From Spirochaetota bacterium (GTDB lineage Bacteria > Spirochaetota > UBA4802 > UBA5550), in the NCBI GenBank assembly GCA_025457915.1, contig JALOTL010000002.1, forward strand, positions 184,758-248,757: a stretch of 64,000 nt of DNA, in the 5' to 3' direction. The notes beneath the pieces were generated by a model. The model was not told the origin of the DNA. It did no database searches and worked only from the letters and a program-made list of their open reading frames with translations. The position numbers and the translations under genes are program-made. Below are positions 54,291 to 62,959 of the stretch, in pieces (the first letter of the stretch is position 1; the number at the start of each line of letters is the position of its first letter).

Positions 54291-54927
54291 TTATGTTGTT
54301 TTAAATACGCATTTTTTTGGATTTATATCCGCTGGATCAATAAAGGGTATAGCCGTCATAAAATTTTGTTCCTCAGCGGCTTCGGGAATCGCTCGAAGCG
54401 CAACTAAAAAAATTTTATTGATGGTGTTGACTCTATATTTTTGATGGGACAGATCATTTCTAAATTCTTTAATTGTTGATCCGTCAATATCCTGAAGTCT
54501 TTTATTGCCGAAACATTCCAGGCGTTTTACACCATCCCCGGCTAATTCGGAGTTCTCTGACTTTTTTATTAGTTGCTTACTGTCCCGATCAATCGAAAAA
54601 CTTTTGGAAATTCTAAGAATGTGATACTCTTTCGGTCAATAAATATCCTGTTGATTTTTAACTGTTCGATAATAACGGCTTCAGCGCATGAGTGCGACGT
54701 CTCCTCCGTGTTTTCGCGGATAATAGTTTTCCTAAAGCATCACAGAATTGAACGTAATAAATAGATTTGCCTTTTTTTATTCTGTGTTTGTGAATGAGGT
54801 AGGGTTTAAGCGTAATTTTTTCTCCTTGTTTGATAAAATTTATCAGACTTCCTATGAAGAAATGCGGCGTTTTTGCTTGTGCTTTATTGTGTAAACATGT
54901 AATATAACACATTAAGAAGAAAGTCAA
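54291..54927 (-). pseudogene. Tyrosine-recombinase remnant (N-terminal and core-binding domains)
   Basis: On the minus strand one frame reads KKGKSIYYVQFCDALGKLLSAK, the arm-binding domain of phage-type integrases. After a frameshift near 54705 it continues in another frame as TEETSHSCAEAVIIEQLK. A second shift near 54590 leads to DRDSKQLIKKS and then the core-binding domain GNKRLQDIDGSTIKEFRNDLS with INPKK before a stop at 54291. No catalytic C-terminal domain with Arg/His/Tyr remains. The start at 54927 is approximate. It would have integrated the island. Confidence 0.72.
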
Positions 54928-55371
54928 TCAAATTATGCGTCGCTGTGTTTGGCAATTTTAAATTGTTCAAGTAGTTTGTCCTACTTTGTTCTGATACTGT
55001 AATTATAGGCAGGGACTTGTATTGTGAGAGAAAAATCAGGCCTGATTTTTTAAGCTGAAGTTGTATGATATTCAGAACTTTAGAATTAAGTAAAGACGTC
55101 AAAAACAATTTGAAGACATACAATTTATAACTACAAAAAAATATTTTAGAAAGAAGTCGTAAAATGATATTTGGTGAGATAATTCCGGAGATAGAGAAGT
55201 GTATTATTTTTCTAAATGATTGAATCGATTAAAAAATATAACTAAAATACAGTTATTGTATTGTTAATAAATTTCAGGTTAAGGTTATTCAGATCTCGAT
55301 CAAAGTTATTCAATTTTTATGATAAAAATTTAAATCATTTTAAACTTGCTTCAAATATTTTCCCGCAATAT
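54928..55371. other. AT-rich gap, no recognised feature
   Basis: About 440 bases of AT-rich sequence with only short, unconvincing open frames on both strands. I see no RNA gene, repeat or clear promoter. Confidence 0.5.
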
Positions 55372-56146
55372 GTGGTGGACCCCATCGTCAATACAGTTTT
55401 TTTCATTACCGATTTTTTGTACCACCGGCAAGAAATAAACCGAACCACGGATTCATTCGATGGTTGTAAAATTTTGATCGAGGGCGGCATTAATTTTTTT
55501 TCTATTGGCAGCGATCGTGGGTGCGGTATTGGTCTTGAGCATCGATCTCGGCATACTCGCCGTCCTTCATCATGTGCCTCTGCCATTGGCAACGCTTTTA
55601 CAGGTGGGACTGATGATCGTGATTACAATCATTTCGCTCATCATTACGCCCTCCTCTGTGCGAATTGAAAATGAACTCGGCTGGGAGCCGATCAGGGAGG
55701 TTGCCAAAATATTTACGGCGATCTTCATCACCATGGTGGCTCCTATTGCCATGCTCAGCGCGGGTGTTGGCGGCCCGCTGGGATTTGTAATGCGCGGTCT
55801 CGTTGACCCGAACGGCGGATTTATCAATGCGCGTTTCTTTTAGGCAACAGGAAGCCTGTTCGGCTTCCTCGACAATGCCCCTGCTTACGTGATATTTTTC
55901 GGAGCTGCGGGAGGCCGGGCGTTGGAGCTTATGACGCCTCACGCGAAAACGCTTGAGGCGATAAGCCTGGGAGCTGTTTTCATGGTGGCAAACAGCTATA
56001 TCGGAAACGCCCCCAACTTCATGGTGCGCTCGATCGCCGATTAGTCCGGCGTCCTGATGCCGATTTTTTTCGGGTACATTACCAAGTATTCAATTCCTGT
56101 TCTCATACCGCTGTTTATTCTCATTTCGATAATTTTTTTGATGTAG
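55372..56146 (+). pseudogene. NhaD/CitMHS-like sodium:proton antiporter, disrupted
   Basis: One frame reads VDPIVNTVFFITDFLYHRQEINR through GCKILIEGGINF, then shifts near 55500 into AAIVGAVLVLSIDLGILAVL and on to VRIENELGWEPIREVAKIF. An amber TAG at 55841-55843 sits where relatives have Trp. The frame then continues with [13 protein letters not shown] and [18 protein letters not shown], meets a second TAG at 56042-56044, and ends after MPIFFGYI. The DNAP[TA]Y and [11 protein letters not shown] motifs identify this ion-transporter family. The N-terminal half is missing. Confidence 0.75.
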
Positions 56147-56279
56147 GTGCATAAGATTTGACACGGCGGATAATACAGTGTTATAGATTTCAATGAGCAG
56201 CAATAGTATTACTGGATCTGCTTTAAAGTGAGGCATGCCGCTTTTAGTTGTAACATGAAATTATTCATGGAGGAAAAGC

Positions 56280-56681
56280 ATGATTCAATTTACAAATATT
56301 CTTTATCCGATGAACTTAGACTCGAAAAATCACGGCAATGTTAGCAAGGCACTGGAATTCGCGATTGCCTATAAAAGCAAGATCCATTTTTTATAAGTAA
56401 ATGACGAGTCTGCGGGGTACCGGCATCCATCTGACTTTGAGGAAGCGGTCGCTTTAAAAGTCGAAGAGAATGCACCGGCCGAATTTATTGAAAAACGAAC
56501 ATCTTGTATGCAGTTTTCAAAGGCAATCTGGGTGGTATAATCAAGGACTACTGTAAAGAAAACAGCATTGATCTGATCATTATTAACCACAAGCATCATG
56601 GGAAGCTCCATGCTGCTTTATTCTTAAAATATCATTGATTCGGTTAATATTCCTGTATTATTATTTCCCGAGAACAGATAA
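56280..56681 (+). pseudogene. Universal stress protein (UspA family), disrupted
   Basis: An ATG at 56280 behind GGAGGAAAAG starts MIQFTNILYPMNLDSKNHG, a typical Usp N-terminus. A TAA at 56394-56396 interrupts it. The rest is readable as RHPSDFEEAVALKVEE, then a shifted frame with FKGNLGGIIKDYCKENSIDLIIINHKHH, then a third with SVNIPVLLFPEN to a stop at 56681. The parts are in the right order for one Usp domain, so it is one decayed gene. The ribosome-binding site survives. Confidence 0.72.
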
Positions 56682-56883
56682 ATACCGGGTTTTTCGAAAA
56701 AAATAAGCGCTGCCTGGTAGCATGCCGAGCTTGGCTTCGAGACTTTCGGAGAAGTATCCGCAGTATGCCAAGTCTTCGGTGATATGCTTTTACCAGCCCT
56801 ATCAGTTTTTCAAGGGGAGAACCACCCGGGTGATAATTAATCAATCCCGGGGGAAATGACCCTTTTCATGATATCTGGAATTA

Positions 56884-56913
56884 TTGACAATGCGCATATT
56901 CCTTAGTATCTTT
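56884..56913 (+). promoter_or_regulatory. Possible promoter for the trehalose genes
   Basis: TTGACA at 56884-56889 is followed by TATCTT at 56908-56913 with an 18-base spacer, about 40 bases before the synthase start. The -10 is imperfect. The rest of 56682-56955 holds an open plus-strand stretch (reading AELGFETFGEVSAVCQVFGD at about 56723-56780) that I cannot assign. Confidence 0.32.
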
Positions 56914-56955
56914 GGGCAATGGAGCCAGCAGTAACATGAATTTGACGAGTAAAAA

Positions 56956-59169
56956 ATGAATGACTTCGAACGAATTGTTATTATTGCAAATCGATCGCCT
57001 TTCAGCATTATAACTGAAAAAAATAAAAAAACCCTGATTCAAAACTCAGGGGGATTGGTCTCAGCCATGGCATCTCTTTCAGAGAAAATGATACCCGCGC
57101 TGCAGAAGCAAAATCATCAAATTATCTGGGTGGGCAATTCTGAATTTAGAAAAGCGGATTTTGAAGCCCTGGAGCCTCCATCCAAATCATTCGATTTTTA
57201 TCCCGTGGCAATTCCCGAGGATATTTATAAAAATTATTATCATGGATTTTCCAACGACACGCTGTGGCCCCTTTTTCATTACTTCCCGAGGTTTTCCATA
57301 TTTAAAGATTCTTATTATGATGCATATGTTGAAGCAAACCGCCTTTTTTTAAAACAAGTCGAAAAAATAATCCGACCCGGAGACTTCATCTGGGTGCATG
57401 ACTACCAATTATTATTATTGCCTCAAATGCTCAGAAAAAAATTTCCAAAAGCGAACATCGGATTTTTCCTGCATATTCCATTTCCATCCTATGAGATCTA
57501 CAGATTGTTAAATCGCAAGTGGCGCGAAGAACTGCTGGAAGGAATACTCGGTGCTGATTTGATAGGTTTCCATACCAATGATTATACTCAAAATTTTCTG
57601 CAAACGGTCAGGCGAATATTAGGAAATGACAATACTATCAGGAAAATTTTCACACCGGAGAGGATAATCAAAACTGATGCGTTTCCAATCGGGATAGACT
57701 ACAATAAATTTTTCAACGCACTTGACGATAAGGCGGTAAAAATTGAAATTAAAGACATCGAGAAAGATTTGAATAATTGCAAGTTGATATTTTCAGTGGA
57801 TAGGCTGGATTATACTAAAGGAATTATGAATCGTCTTACGGGCCTGGAAATCTTCCTTGAGAAATATCCAGAATGGCATGATAAAATGATGTTTAACATG
57901 GTGGTTGTTCCCTCCAGAGATACCATTCCCCGGTATCAGAAAATGAAAAGGGAAATCGAAGCTGCTGTTGGACGCATAAATGGAAAATTCGGACATCTGG
58001 GATGGCGGCCGATTATTTATCAATATAAATCCCTGAATTTTGAACAATTGGTGGCTTTATATAGCTTAAGCCATGTTGGTTTAATAACACCTTTACGGGA
58101 CGGAATGAACCTGGTCGCCAAGGAGTATATCACCTGCCAGGGGAAAAATGTTGGGGTCCTGATACTGAGCGAGTTCGCAGGCGCCGTGGCAGAACTCGGC
58201 GAGGCTTTGATAATAAACCCGAATGATTCAAACGAAATTGCGGAAGCGATAAAAAAGGCGTTAGAAATGGAGTTGGAAGAACGGGAAGAACGAATCCAAA
58301 AAATGAGGAAAAGAATTGAAAGTTATGATATTTTTGCATGGGCCGAAGATTTTGTAAATCAATTTCAAATTATTAAAAAAGAACAAAGCATGCTGGATGT
58401 AAAAATCGTAAACAACAAAATTGAAAACCGAATAAAAGAAGATTATCGAACGGCATCAAATCGAATTATATTATTAGATTATGACGGAACTCTGGTTCCA
58501 TTTTCAAGGTCCCCTGAAAAAGCACTGCCCGGCAGGGGCGTGATCGAGCAATTAAAAAAAATTTCCGGGGACGAAAAAAATAAGGTCATTATCATCAGCG
58601 GCAGGGATAAAAAATTTCTTTATGAATGCTTTGGTGAACTGAACATAATCCTGATCGCGGAACATGGATTTTTAATAAAATATCCAGGTTCGGAATGGTC
58701 GGCCGAATCCGAAATGACTGATAATGAATGGAAGAAGAACGTAAAACCTTTAATAAAAAAATATGCGGACAGATGTGCCGGTTCTTTTATTGAAGAAAAA
58801 GAATCAGCTTTGGTTTGGCATTATCGAGGTTCAGAATCGGATTTCGCTTTAGTCCGTTCCCAGGAATTAAAGGAGGAATTGATGGAGTTCTTACTGTATC
58901 ACAAAGATTTACAATTGATAGAGGGAAATAAAAATTTTGAAATAAAAAAAACCGGGTATGATAAAGGGACCTCGATCACGAAGCTGTTTCAAAATCAAAA
59001 TTTTGATTTCGTACTCGCCATCGGAGATGATCGAACAGACGAAGATTTGTTCAAGGCATTGCCTAATAACGCTTATTCGATAAAAGTCGGTTTAATACAA
59101 TCAAACGCAAAATATAATCTTACGCATCAATATGAAGTAAATGACTTGATAAACAAGCTCATATCATGA
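56956..59169 (+). CDS. Bifunctional trehalose-6-phosphate synthase/phosphatase
   Basis: The product has 737 residues. Residues 1-475 form a GT20 glycosyltransferase with IIANRSPFSI, NSGGLVSAM, WVHDYQLLLLP, FFLHIPFPS and PLRDGMNLVAKEY. Residues 495-735 form the HAD phosphatase with LLDYDGTLVPF, IISGRDKKFL and GDDRTDEDLF. It makes trehalose 6-phosphate from UDP-glucose and glucose 6-phosphate, then removes the phosphate. It is the OtsA-OtsB fusion. The sequence is AT-rich compared with the kdp genes. The last four bases overlap the GH15 gene. Confidence 0.93.
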   Translation: MNDFERIVIIANRSPFSIITEKNKKTLIQNSGGLVSAMASLSEKMIPALQKQNHQIIWVGNSEFRKADFEALEPPSKSFDFYPVAIPEDIYKNYYHGFSNDTLWPLFHYFPRFSIFKDSYYDAYVEANRLFLKQVEKIIRPGDFIWVHDYQLLLLPQMLRKKFPKANIGFFLHIPFPSYEIYRLLNRKWREELLEGILGADLIGFHTNDYTQNFLQTVRRILGNDNTIRKIFTPERIIKTDAFPIGIDYNKFFNALDDKAVKIEIKDIEKDLNNCKLIFSVDRLDYTKGIMNRLTGLEIFLEKYPEWHDKMMFNMVVVPSRDTIPRYQKMKREIEAAVGRINGKFGHLGWRPIIYQYKSLNFEQLVALYSLSHVGLITPLRDGMNLVAKEYITCQGKNVGVLILSEFAGAVAELGEALIINPNDSNEIAEAIKKALEMELEEREERIQKMRKRIESYDIFAWAEDFVNQFQIIKKEQSMLDVKIVNNKIENRIKEDYRTASNRIILLDYDGTLVPFSRSPEKALPGRGVIEQLKKISGDEKNKVIIISGRDKKFLYECFGELNIILIAEHGFLIKYPGSEWSAESEMTDNEWKKNVKPLIKKYADRCAGSFIEEKESALVWHYRGSESDFALVRSQELKEELMEFLLYHKDLQLIEGNKNFEIKKTGYDKGTSITKLFQNQNFDFVLAIGDDRTDEDLFKALPNNAYSIKVGLIQSNAKYNLTHQYEVNDLINKLIS

Positions 59170-60947
59170 AACACATACATAAATACGATATGGGAGTTAT
59201 TGGTAATTGCTCTTTTCTTGCCTATATCAATACTTCCGCTATGGTTAAATGGATGTGCATGCCGCGCTTTGACAGCGGTTTTCTTTTCGGTTCACTTCTC
59301 GATGAAAAAAATGGCGGCGAATTTTCAATCCAACCTGCAAGTGAACCTTTTACCTCCAGGCAATTCTACATTGAAAATACGAACATTCTCTGCACGGAAT
59401 TCACATCGTCAGACGGAAAATTCAGAGTTATGGATTATGCTCCTCGCTTTTTTCAATTCGATAGATTTTTCAAACCATTGATGTTATGTCGTCATATCGA
59501 ACTGCTTGAAGGGTCCCCATTCATTAAAGTAAAATGTGAACCCGTGGGCGAATATGGAAATAAAATCCCTGAGATTCTTCTCGGGAGCAATCATATACGA
59601 TACATGAATATCGGAACCCAGGTGCGCCTGACAACCGATATCCCGCTGAATTTCATTCTGACTGAAAAACCGTTTGTCTTATCAGAATATAAATATCTTG
59701 TTTTTACCTATGGCGTCCCGCTTGAGGCGCCATTGCAGGAAACCTGTGAAGTTTTCCTGACTAAAACAAAAAATTATTGGAAAAACTGGATCAAATCTAC
59801 CTCAATACCCAATATTTATCAGCCTGAAATTATACGATCCGCCCTCATCCTGAAATTACACCAGTATGAAGATACCGGTGCGATCATTGCATCGGGCACT
59901 ACGAGTCTGCCGGAATTTGAATTTTCAACGCGTAACTGGGACTATCGTTATTGCTGGATGAGAGACAGCTATTACTCCCTCACGGCTTTCAACAGCATAG
60001 GACACTTCGAGGAGCTGGAAGAATATTTTCATTTCATAGAAAACATTATATTAAACGAAGAAAAAACAATTCAACCCCTCTATTCCGTTGCCGGGGACAA
60101 GGTTGTTACCGAACAAATCATTGATTTAAAAGGATACCATGGCAGCCTGCCGGTGCGGATTGGGAATGATGCATATAAGCAAATTCAAAACGATGTGTAT
60201 GGTCAATTACTCGTAAGCCTTCTGCCTCTTTACACGGATTACAGATTAAGCAGCAACGTGAAATATAAATCAAAAAAAATATTTCAGTTGCTTGTGGATA
60301 AAATAGACATGACCATAAACCAGCCTGATTTCGGTTTATGGGAATTCAGAAATCGCAAACAAAAATATTGTTATACCAATCTTTTCCACTGGGCGGGCAG
60401 TAAAGCAGCTGAAAAAATAGCTATTGTTTTCAATGATGATCAATTATTGAAAAAATCAAGGAGATTGTCCCGCCAGGCCGCGAGGAATATTGAAAAATGT
60501 TATAGTACCGAAAAACATGCTTATACACAGGCGATCGGCGTTTCAGACTTGGACGCGAGCTGTTTACAATTGATTACCATGAATTATCTCGATCCGCAAT
60601 CAGAAAAGGCGCGGCTTCATCTTGTGGCATTGGAAAAAGAATTAATGACCGGGCAGGGCTTTCTCCGGCGATATATACATGCGGATGATTTTGGTAAATC
60701 AGAAACCAATTTTTTAATCTGCTCGTTCTGGCATGTGGAGGTGCTGGCATGCGTTGGACGGATAGATGAAGCCATAACTAATTTCGAGAAGCTGCTCTTG
60801 TGTTCCAATCATTTGGGGTTATTAAGCGAGGATGTTGATGAACACAAGGGCCAATGGGGGAATTTTCCCCAGACTTATAGCCATGTCGGTTTGATGAATG
60901 CCGCGTTTAGAATTGCAAACAAATTAAATTTACCAATATTTTACTAA
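59166..60947 (+). CDS. GH15-family glycoside hydrolase (trehalase/glucoamylase type)
   Basis: The product has 593 residues, starting in ATGA overlap with the trehalose synthase. The GH15 pattern is clear: N-terminal GNCSFLAYINTSAMVKWMCMPRFDS, then STRNWDYRYCWMRDSYYSL, and the C-terminal LLSEDVDEHKGQWGNFPQTYSHVGL that contains the catalytic-base region. In several bacteria GH15 enzymes of this kind act on trehalose. The coupled synthase supports that here, but glucan hydrolysis cannot be excluded. Confidence 0.87.
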   Translation: MKHIHKYDMGVIGNCSFLAYINTSAMVKWMCMPRFDSGFLFGSLLDEKNGGEFSIQPASEPFTSRQFYIENTNILCTEFTSSDGKFRVMDYAPRFFQFDRFFKPLMLCRHIELLEGSPFIKVKCEPVGEYGNKIPEILLGSNHIRYMNIGTQVRLTTDIPLNFILTEKPFVLSEYKYLVFTYGVPLEAPLQETCEVFLTKTKNYWKNWIKSTSIPNIYQPEIIRSALILKLHQYEDTGAIIASGTTSLPEFEFSTRNWDYRYCWMRDSYYSLTAFNSIGHFEELEEYFHFIENIILNEEKTIQPLYSVAGDKVVTEQIIDLKGYHGSLPVRIGNDAYKQIQNDVYGQLLVSLLPLYTDYRLSSNVKYKSKKIFQLLVDKIDMTINQPDFGLWEFRNRKQKYCYTNLFHWAGSKAAEKIAIVFNDDQLLKKSRRLSRQAARNIEKCYSTEKHAYTQAIGVSDLDASCLQLITMNYLDPQSEKARLHLVALEKELMTGQGFLRRYIHADDFGKSETNFLICSFWHVEVLACVGRIDEAITNFEKLLLCSNHLGLLSEDVDEHKGQWGNFPQTYSHVGLMNAAFRIANKLNLPIFY

Positions 60948-61004
60948 AATTTTACATAAGGATAATAAAATGCGCATCCGACGCCGGGGTGCATGTTTCG
61001 TTTT

Positions 61005-61200
61005 GAATGATTTTGGACACTTTTGATTAAGTTTGTTGCGAAAATCTTTTATTGTTCTATGGTCGATGTTGGCAATTTTCATGGCCCGCAGAGCAGGAAT
61101 GACATGAAAATTTAAAATTTCTGAATGGCTGATGCAATGCAGTTCGCTGATACGAAGGCGGTAAACCTTTTTGTCTGTTGCCGGAGGTCCGGTAGTTTCT
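61005..61200 (-). pseudogene. Second tyrosine-recombinase remnant (core-binding domain)
   Basis: Between the GH15 gene and the tRNA, the minus strand reads TDKKVYRLRISELHCISHSE, then LNFHVIPALRAMKIANIDHR and TIKDFRNKLNQK. This is the SAM-like core-binding domain of phage-type integrases (HV.PALG...I..I....I..FRN.L). A stop codon lies just upstream, and the frame runs into the end of GH15 without a catalytic domain. It shares the TIK.FRN.L pattern with the remnant at 54291-54927 and lies exactly where an integrase next to its tRNA target is expected. Confidence 0.6.
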
Positions 61201-61229
61201 ATTAACCCCTGATCTGGTCAGGAGTTGTC

Positions 61230-61251
61230 TTTGGAGCTGATCGGGATCGAA
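61230..61251. repeat. Right attachment-site copy (tRNA-Ala 3' end)
   Basis: Twenty of these 22 bases are the 3' end of the tRNA-Ala gene (T-loop part, T-stem, acceptor strand and discriminator), and the last two lie just outside it. The left copy is at 41851-41872. The single difference falls on tRNA position 65. Confidence 0.78.
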
Positions 61252-61304
61252 CCGACGGCCTCTTGAGTGCGATTCAAGCGCTCTCCCAGCTGAGCTACAG
61301 CCCC
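61232..61304 (-). tRNA. tRNA-Ala (anticodon CGC)
   Basis: This is a 73-base cloverleaf on the minus strand. The acceptor stem pairs GGGGCTG with CAGCTCC (one G-U). The D-arm begins GCTCAGCTGGGAGAGC. The anticodon stem CTTGA/TCAAG carries loop ATCGCAC, so the anticodon is CGC. The T-arm is GTCGGTTCGATCCCGAT with G49-U65 as a wobble pair. The discriminator is A and CCA is not encoded. It reads GCG codons and is the integration target of the island. Confidence 0.95.
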
Positions 61305-61357
61305 GTATTCAGATATATGAACAGAACCCCGTCAGACAGTCAATATATTTTTTCAGC

Positions 61358-61391
61358 AAAGGGCCCCCGAATGAGCTTCCGGGGGCCCTTT
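61358..61391 (-). terminator. Strong hairpin terminator after the clostripain-like gene
   Basis: A perfect 12-bp stem (61358-61369 with 61380-61391), very G/C-rich with A/T at the outer end, and a 10-base loop. It lies about 50 bases beyond the stop of the minus-strand gene 61442-62749 and before the tRNA. The U-tract is short on both strands, but stem strength and position make it a likely terminator, perhaps working in both directions. Confidence 0.7.
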
Positions 61392-61441
61392 TAGGGCTGA
61401 AATAATATAATCGGAAAATCCTGCGCCTGCCGGCGGTAAAA

Positions 61442-62749
61442 TCAGAATACCGTATCGGCTGTCGGAAAACCAGCCCAGTCCAGGAATTCGTCCCATTTCG
61501 TCGATGTGCACAGCACGAGCTTTTTATAGACAGGAGTGGATGATTTCAGGGTGATGGACAGCCCGAAAGCCCTGTTTTTCCATTCACTCCCGTGCCATTC
61601 CGAAACCATGAATTTTTTATCCTTTAGAATCCGCATTGCCTCCGCGGCGGCGTTTTTTGCCGCGGCCGGTGTGTCTTTCGATGCTCCGACCCTTTCCATG
61701 TAGAAATAGAGGTCCTTAGTGAAATAGTATTTTTTACCGCCGTCTTCATAATAGCCGAACACGGGCATTCCCTTCGATAGATCCTTGAAGGTTTTCCCTG
61801 GTATCCCGGAGGAGAGGGCCGCCTTCGAGAATTCATCCAGAGCGGTGCGGAGTCCGGACGCGTGTTTGAGCTGGACGGCCGAAATTGTCGCGTCGCTTTC
61901 CGACGCGTAGAATTTTTTGTAATATGAGACTATCCCCTTCGCCAGGGAGCTTGCGCTTACAGCCGGTTTTGACTTTATCATGCCGAGAAACGAATAATCC
62001 CATCCCTCGCCCGGAACTGTTTGCTCGGACGCGACCAGGTACAGCGCGCGGCCGGCGTACTGGCAGACTATCTCTGCCGTCGCCATGAGGCACGCGTCGA
62101 AGCCGACAAGGTCGAGTTTTTTCCCGGCCTTCTTCATGAAGTGGTCCATGATCTCCGTCTGTTCAAGTTCCGTCAGATGGTCTCCGTCGTTCGTATCGTC
62201 CCAGCAGACGCCCCTCGTCGCGGCTGCCCTGTCGACTGCCCCGCCGTGGTTCCAGTAGATCCAGGCGTATTTTTCCGATTTAAAATTTTTGAGGCAGTAA
62301 TCCATGAAATTCATGGCGGTCATCGGGCCGCCCATGTTGACCTCGCCCGTGTCCTCCAGCAGGACCGCCCCGTCCTTCGTGATGTAATAATATCCGTGCC
62401 TGTTCTTTTTGCTTCCGGATTCCTGGTCGGGCTCATTGTCCCACAGCACCACGATGTTGAACCCGTCGTCGGATCCGCTCGACATCATTTCCCTTATGTC
62501 GTCCGAGGTGAACCCCGAAAGGTTGTTGTCGCCGTCCATGTATACCATGACCGTCCATTTTTTCTTCGGCATCGGAAGCGCGGGTGCTCCCCTGATGATT
62601 TTAACGCCGGAGGCGTTGTAAAAGGATTTTTCTTTGCCGTTTTGTTCATCCCCCGTTTTCGATTTTTCACCGCCTGATCCGGAAACGTACCAGCATCCCG
62701 TGCCGAGCAGGAATGCCGTCATGAAAGTCATAAATTTTAAATGGTTCAT
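61442..62749 (-). CDS. Clostripain-family (C11) cysteine protease lipoprotein
   Basis: The product has 435 residues. A signal peptide ends in FLLGTGC, a lipobox, so it is probably membrane-tethered. The C11 core is clear: WTVMVYMDGDNNLSGFT at the start of the domain, YAWIYWNHGGAV with the catalytic His, and DLVGFDACLMATAEI with the catalytic Cys. Clostripain-type enzymes cut after Arg or Lys and can be self-activating. It lies outside the island, followed by the strong terminator. Confidence 0.88.
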   Translation of the reverse strand: MNHLKFMTFMTAFLLGTGCWYVSGSGGEKSKTGDEQNGKEKSFYNASGVKIIRGAPALPMPKKKWTVMVYMDGDNNLSGFTSDDIREMMSSGSDDGFNIVVLWDNEPDQESGSKKNRHGYYYITKDGAVLLEDTGEVNMGGPMTAMNFMDYCLKNFKSEKYAWIYWNHGGAVDRAAATRGVCWDDTNDGDHLTELEQTEIMDHFMKKAGKKLDLVGFDACLMATAEIVCQYAGRALYLVASEQTVPGEGWDYSFLGMIKSKPAVSASSLAKGIVSYYKKFYASESDATISAVQLKHASGLRTALDEFSKAALSSGIPGKTFKDLSKGMPVFGYYEDGGKKYYFTKDLYFYMERVGASKDTPAAAKNAAAEAMRILKDKKFMVSEWHGSEWKNRAFGLSITLKSSTPVYKKLVLCTSTKWDEFLDWAGFPTADTVF

Positions 62750-62959
62750 TTTCCCCCCTGTTGTGTTTATTTAATATACGAAGGGGGAATTGATTCTGAA
62801 AAAAAACTCTGAACGGCCGGGACCTATGCGCGCCTGACGGGGATGCAGTGGAATCACCCTTCCCGGGAACAATAATTACTTGAAAGATAATTAAAGGTAT
62901 GAAACAGTAATATTAAAGAAGTCATAACAACAAGTAAAAACCTTTTAAGAGGCAAAAAT

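Larger units (their letters stand above)
41851..61251. mobile_element. tRNA-Ala-associated genomic island (~19.4 kb), apparently immobile
   Basis: A 22-base segment made of the last 20 bases of the tRNA-Ala gene plus two flanking bases (61230-61251) is repeated in the same orientation at 41851-41872 with one mismatch. Between the two copies are kdp genes, two acyl-CoA synthetases, two decayed integrase remnants, an antiporter pseudogene, a stress-protein pseudogene, otsAB-type and GH15 genes. The intact tRNA lies at the right end, as expected for integration at a tRNA 3' end. Arginine codons switch from AGG to CGN at the left boundary, and the right third is AT-rich, so the island is a mosaic. 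Confidence 0.75.

Noticed and set aside
54884..55123. Minus-strand 79-residue open frame upstream of the integrase remnant
   Set aside because: AT-rich low-complexity sequence with no recognisable domain or ribosome-binding site.
55841..56044. Amber suppression or recoding to save the antiporter
   Set aside because: The same gene also has a frameshift and lacks its N-terminal half, and neighbouring genes are likewise decayed, so loss of function is simpler.
56723..56845. Open plus-strand stretch reading AELGFETFGEVSAVCQVFGD
   Set aside because: It looks protein-like but has no start or ribosome-binding site and I cannot assign it; it may be one more relic of the decay zone.
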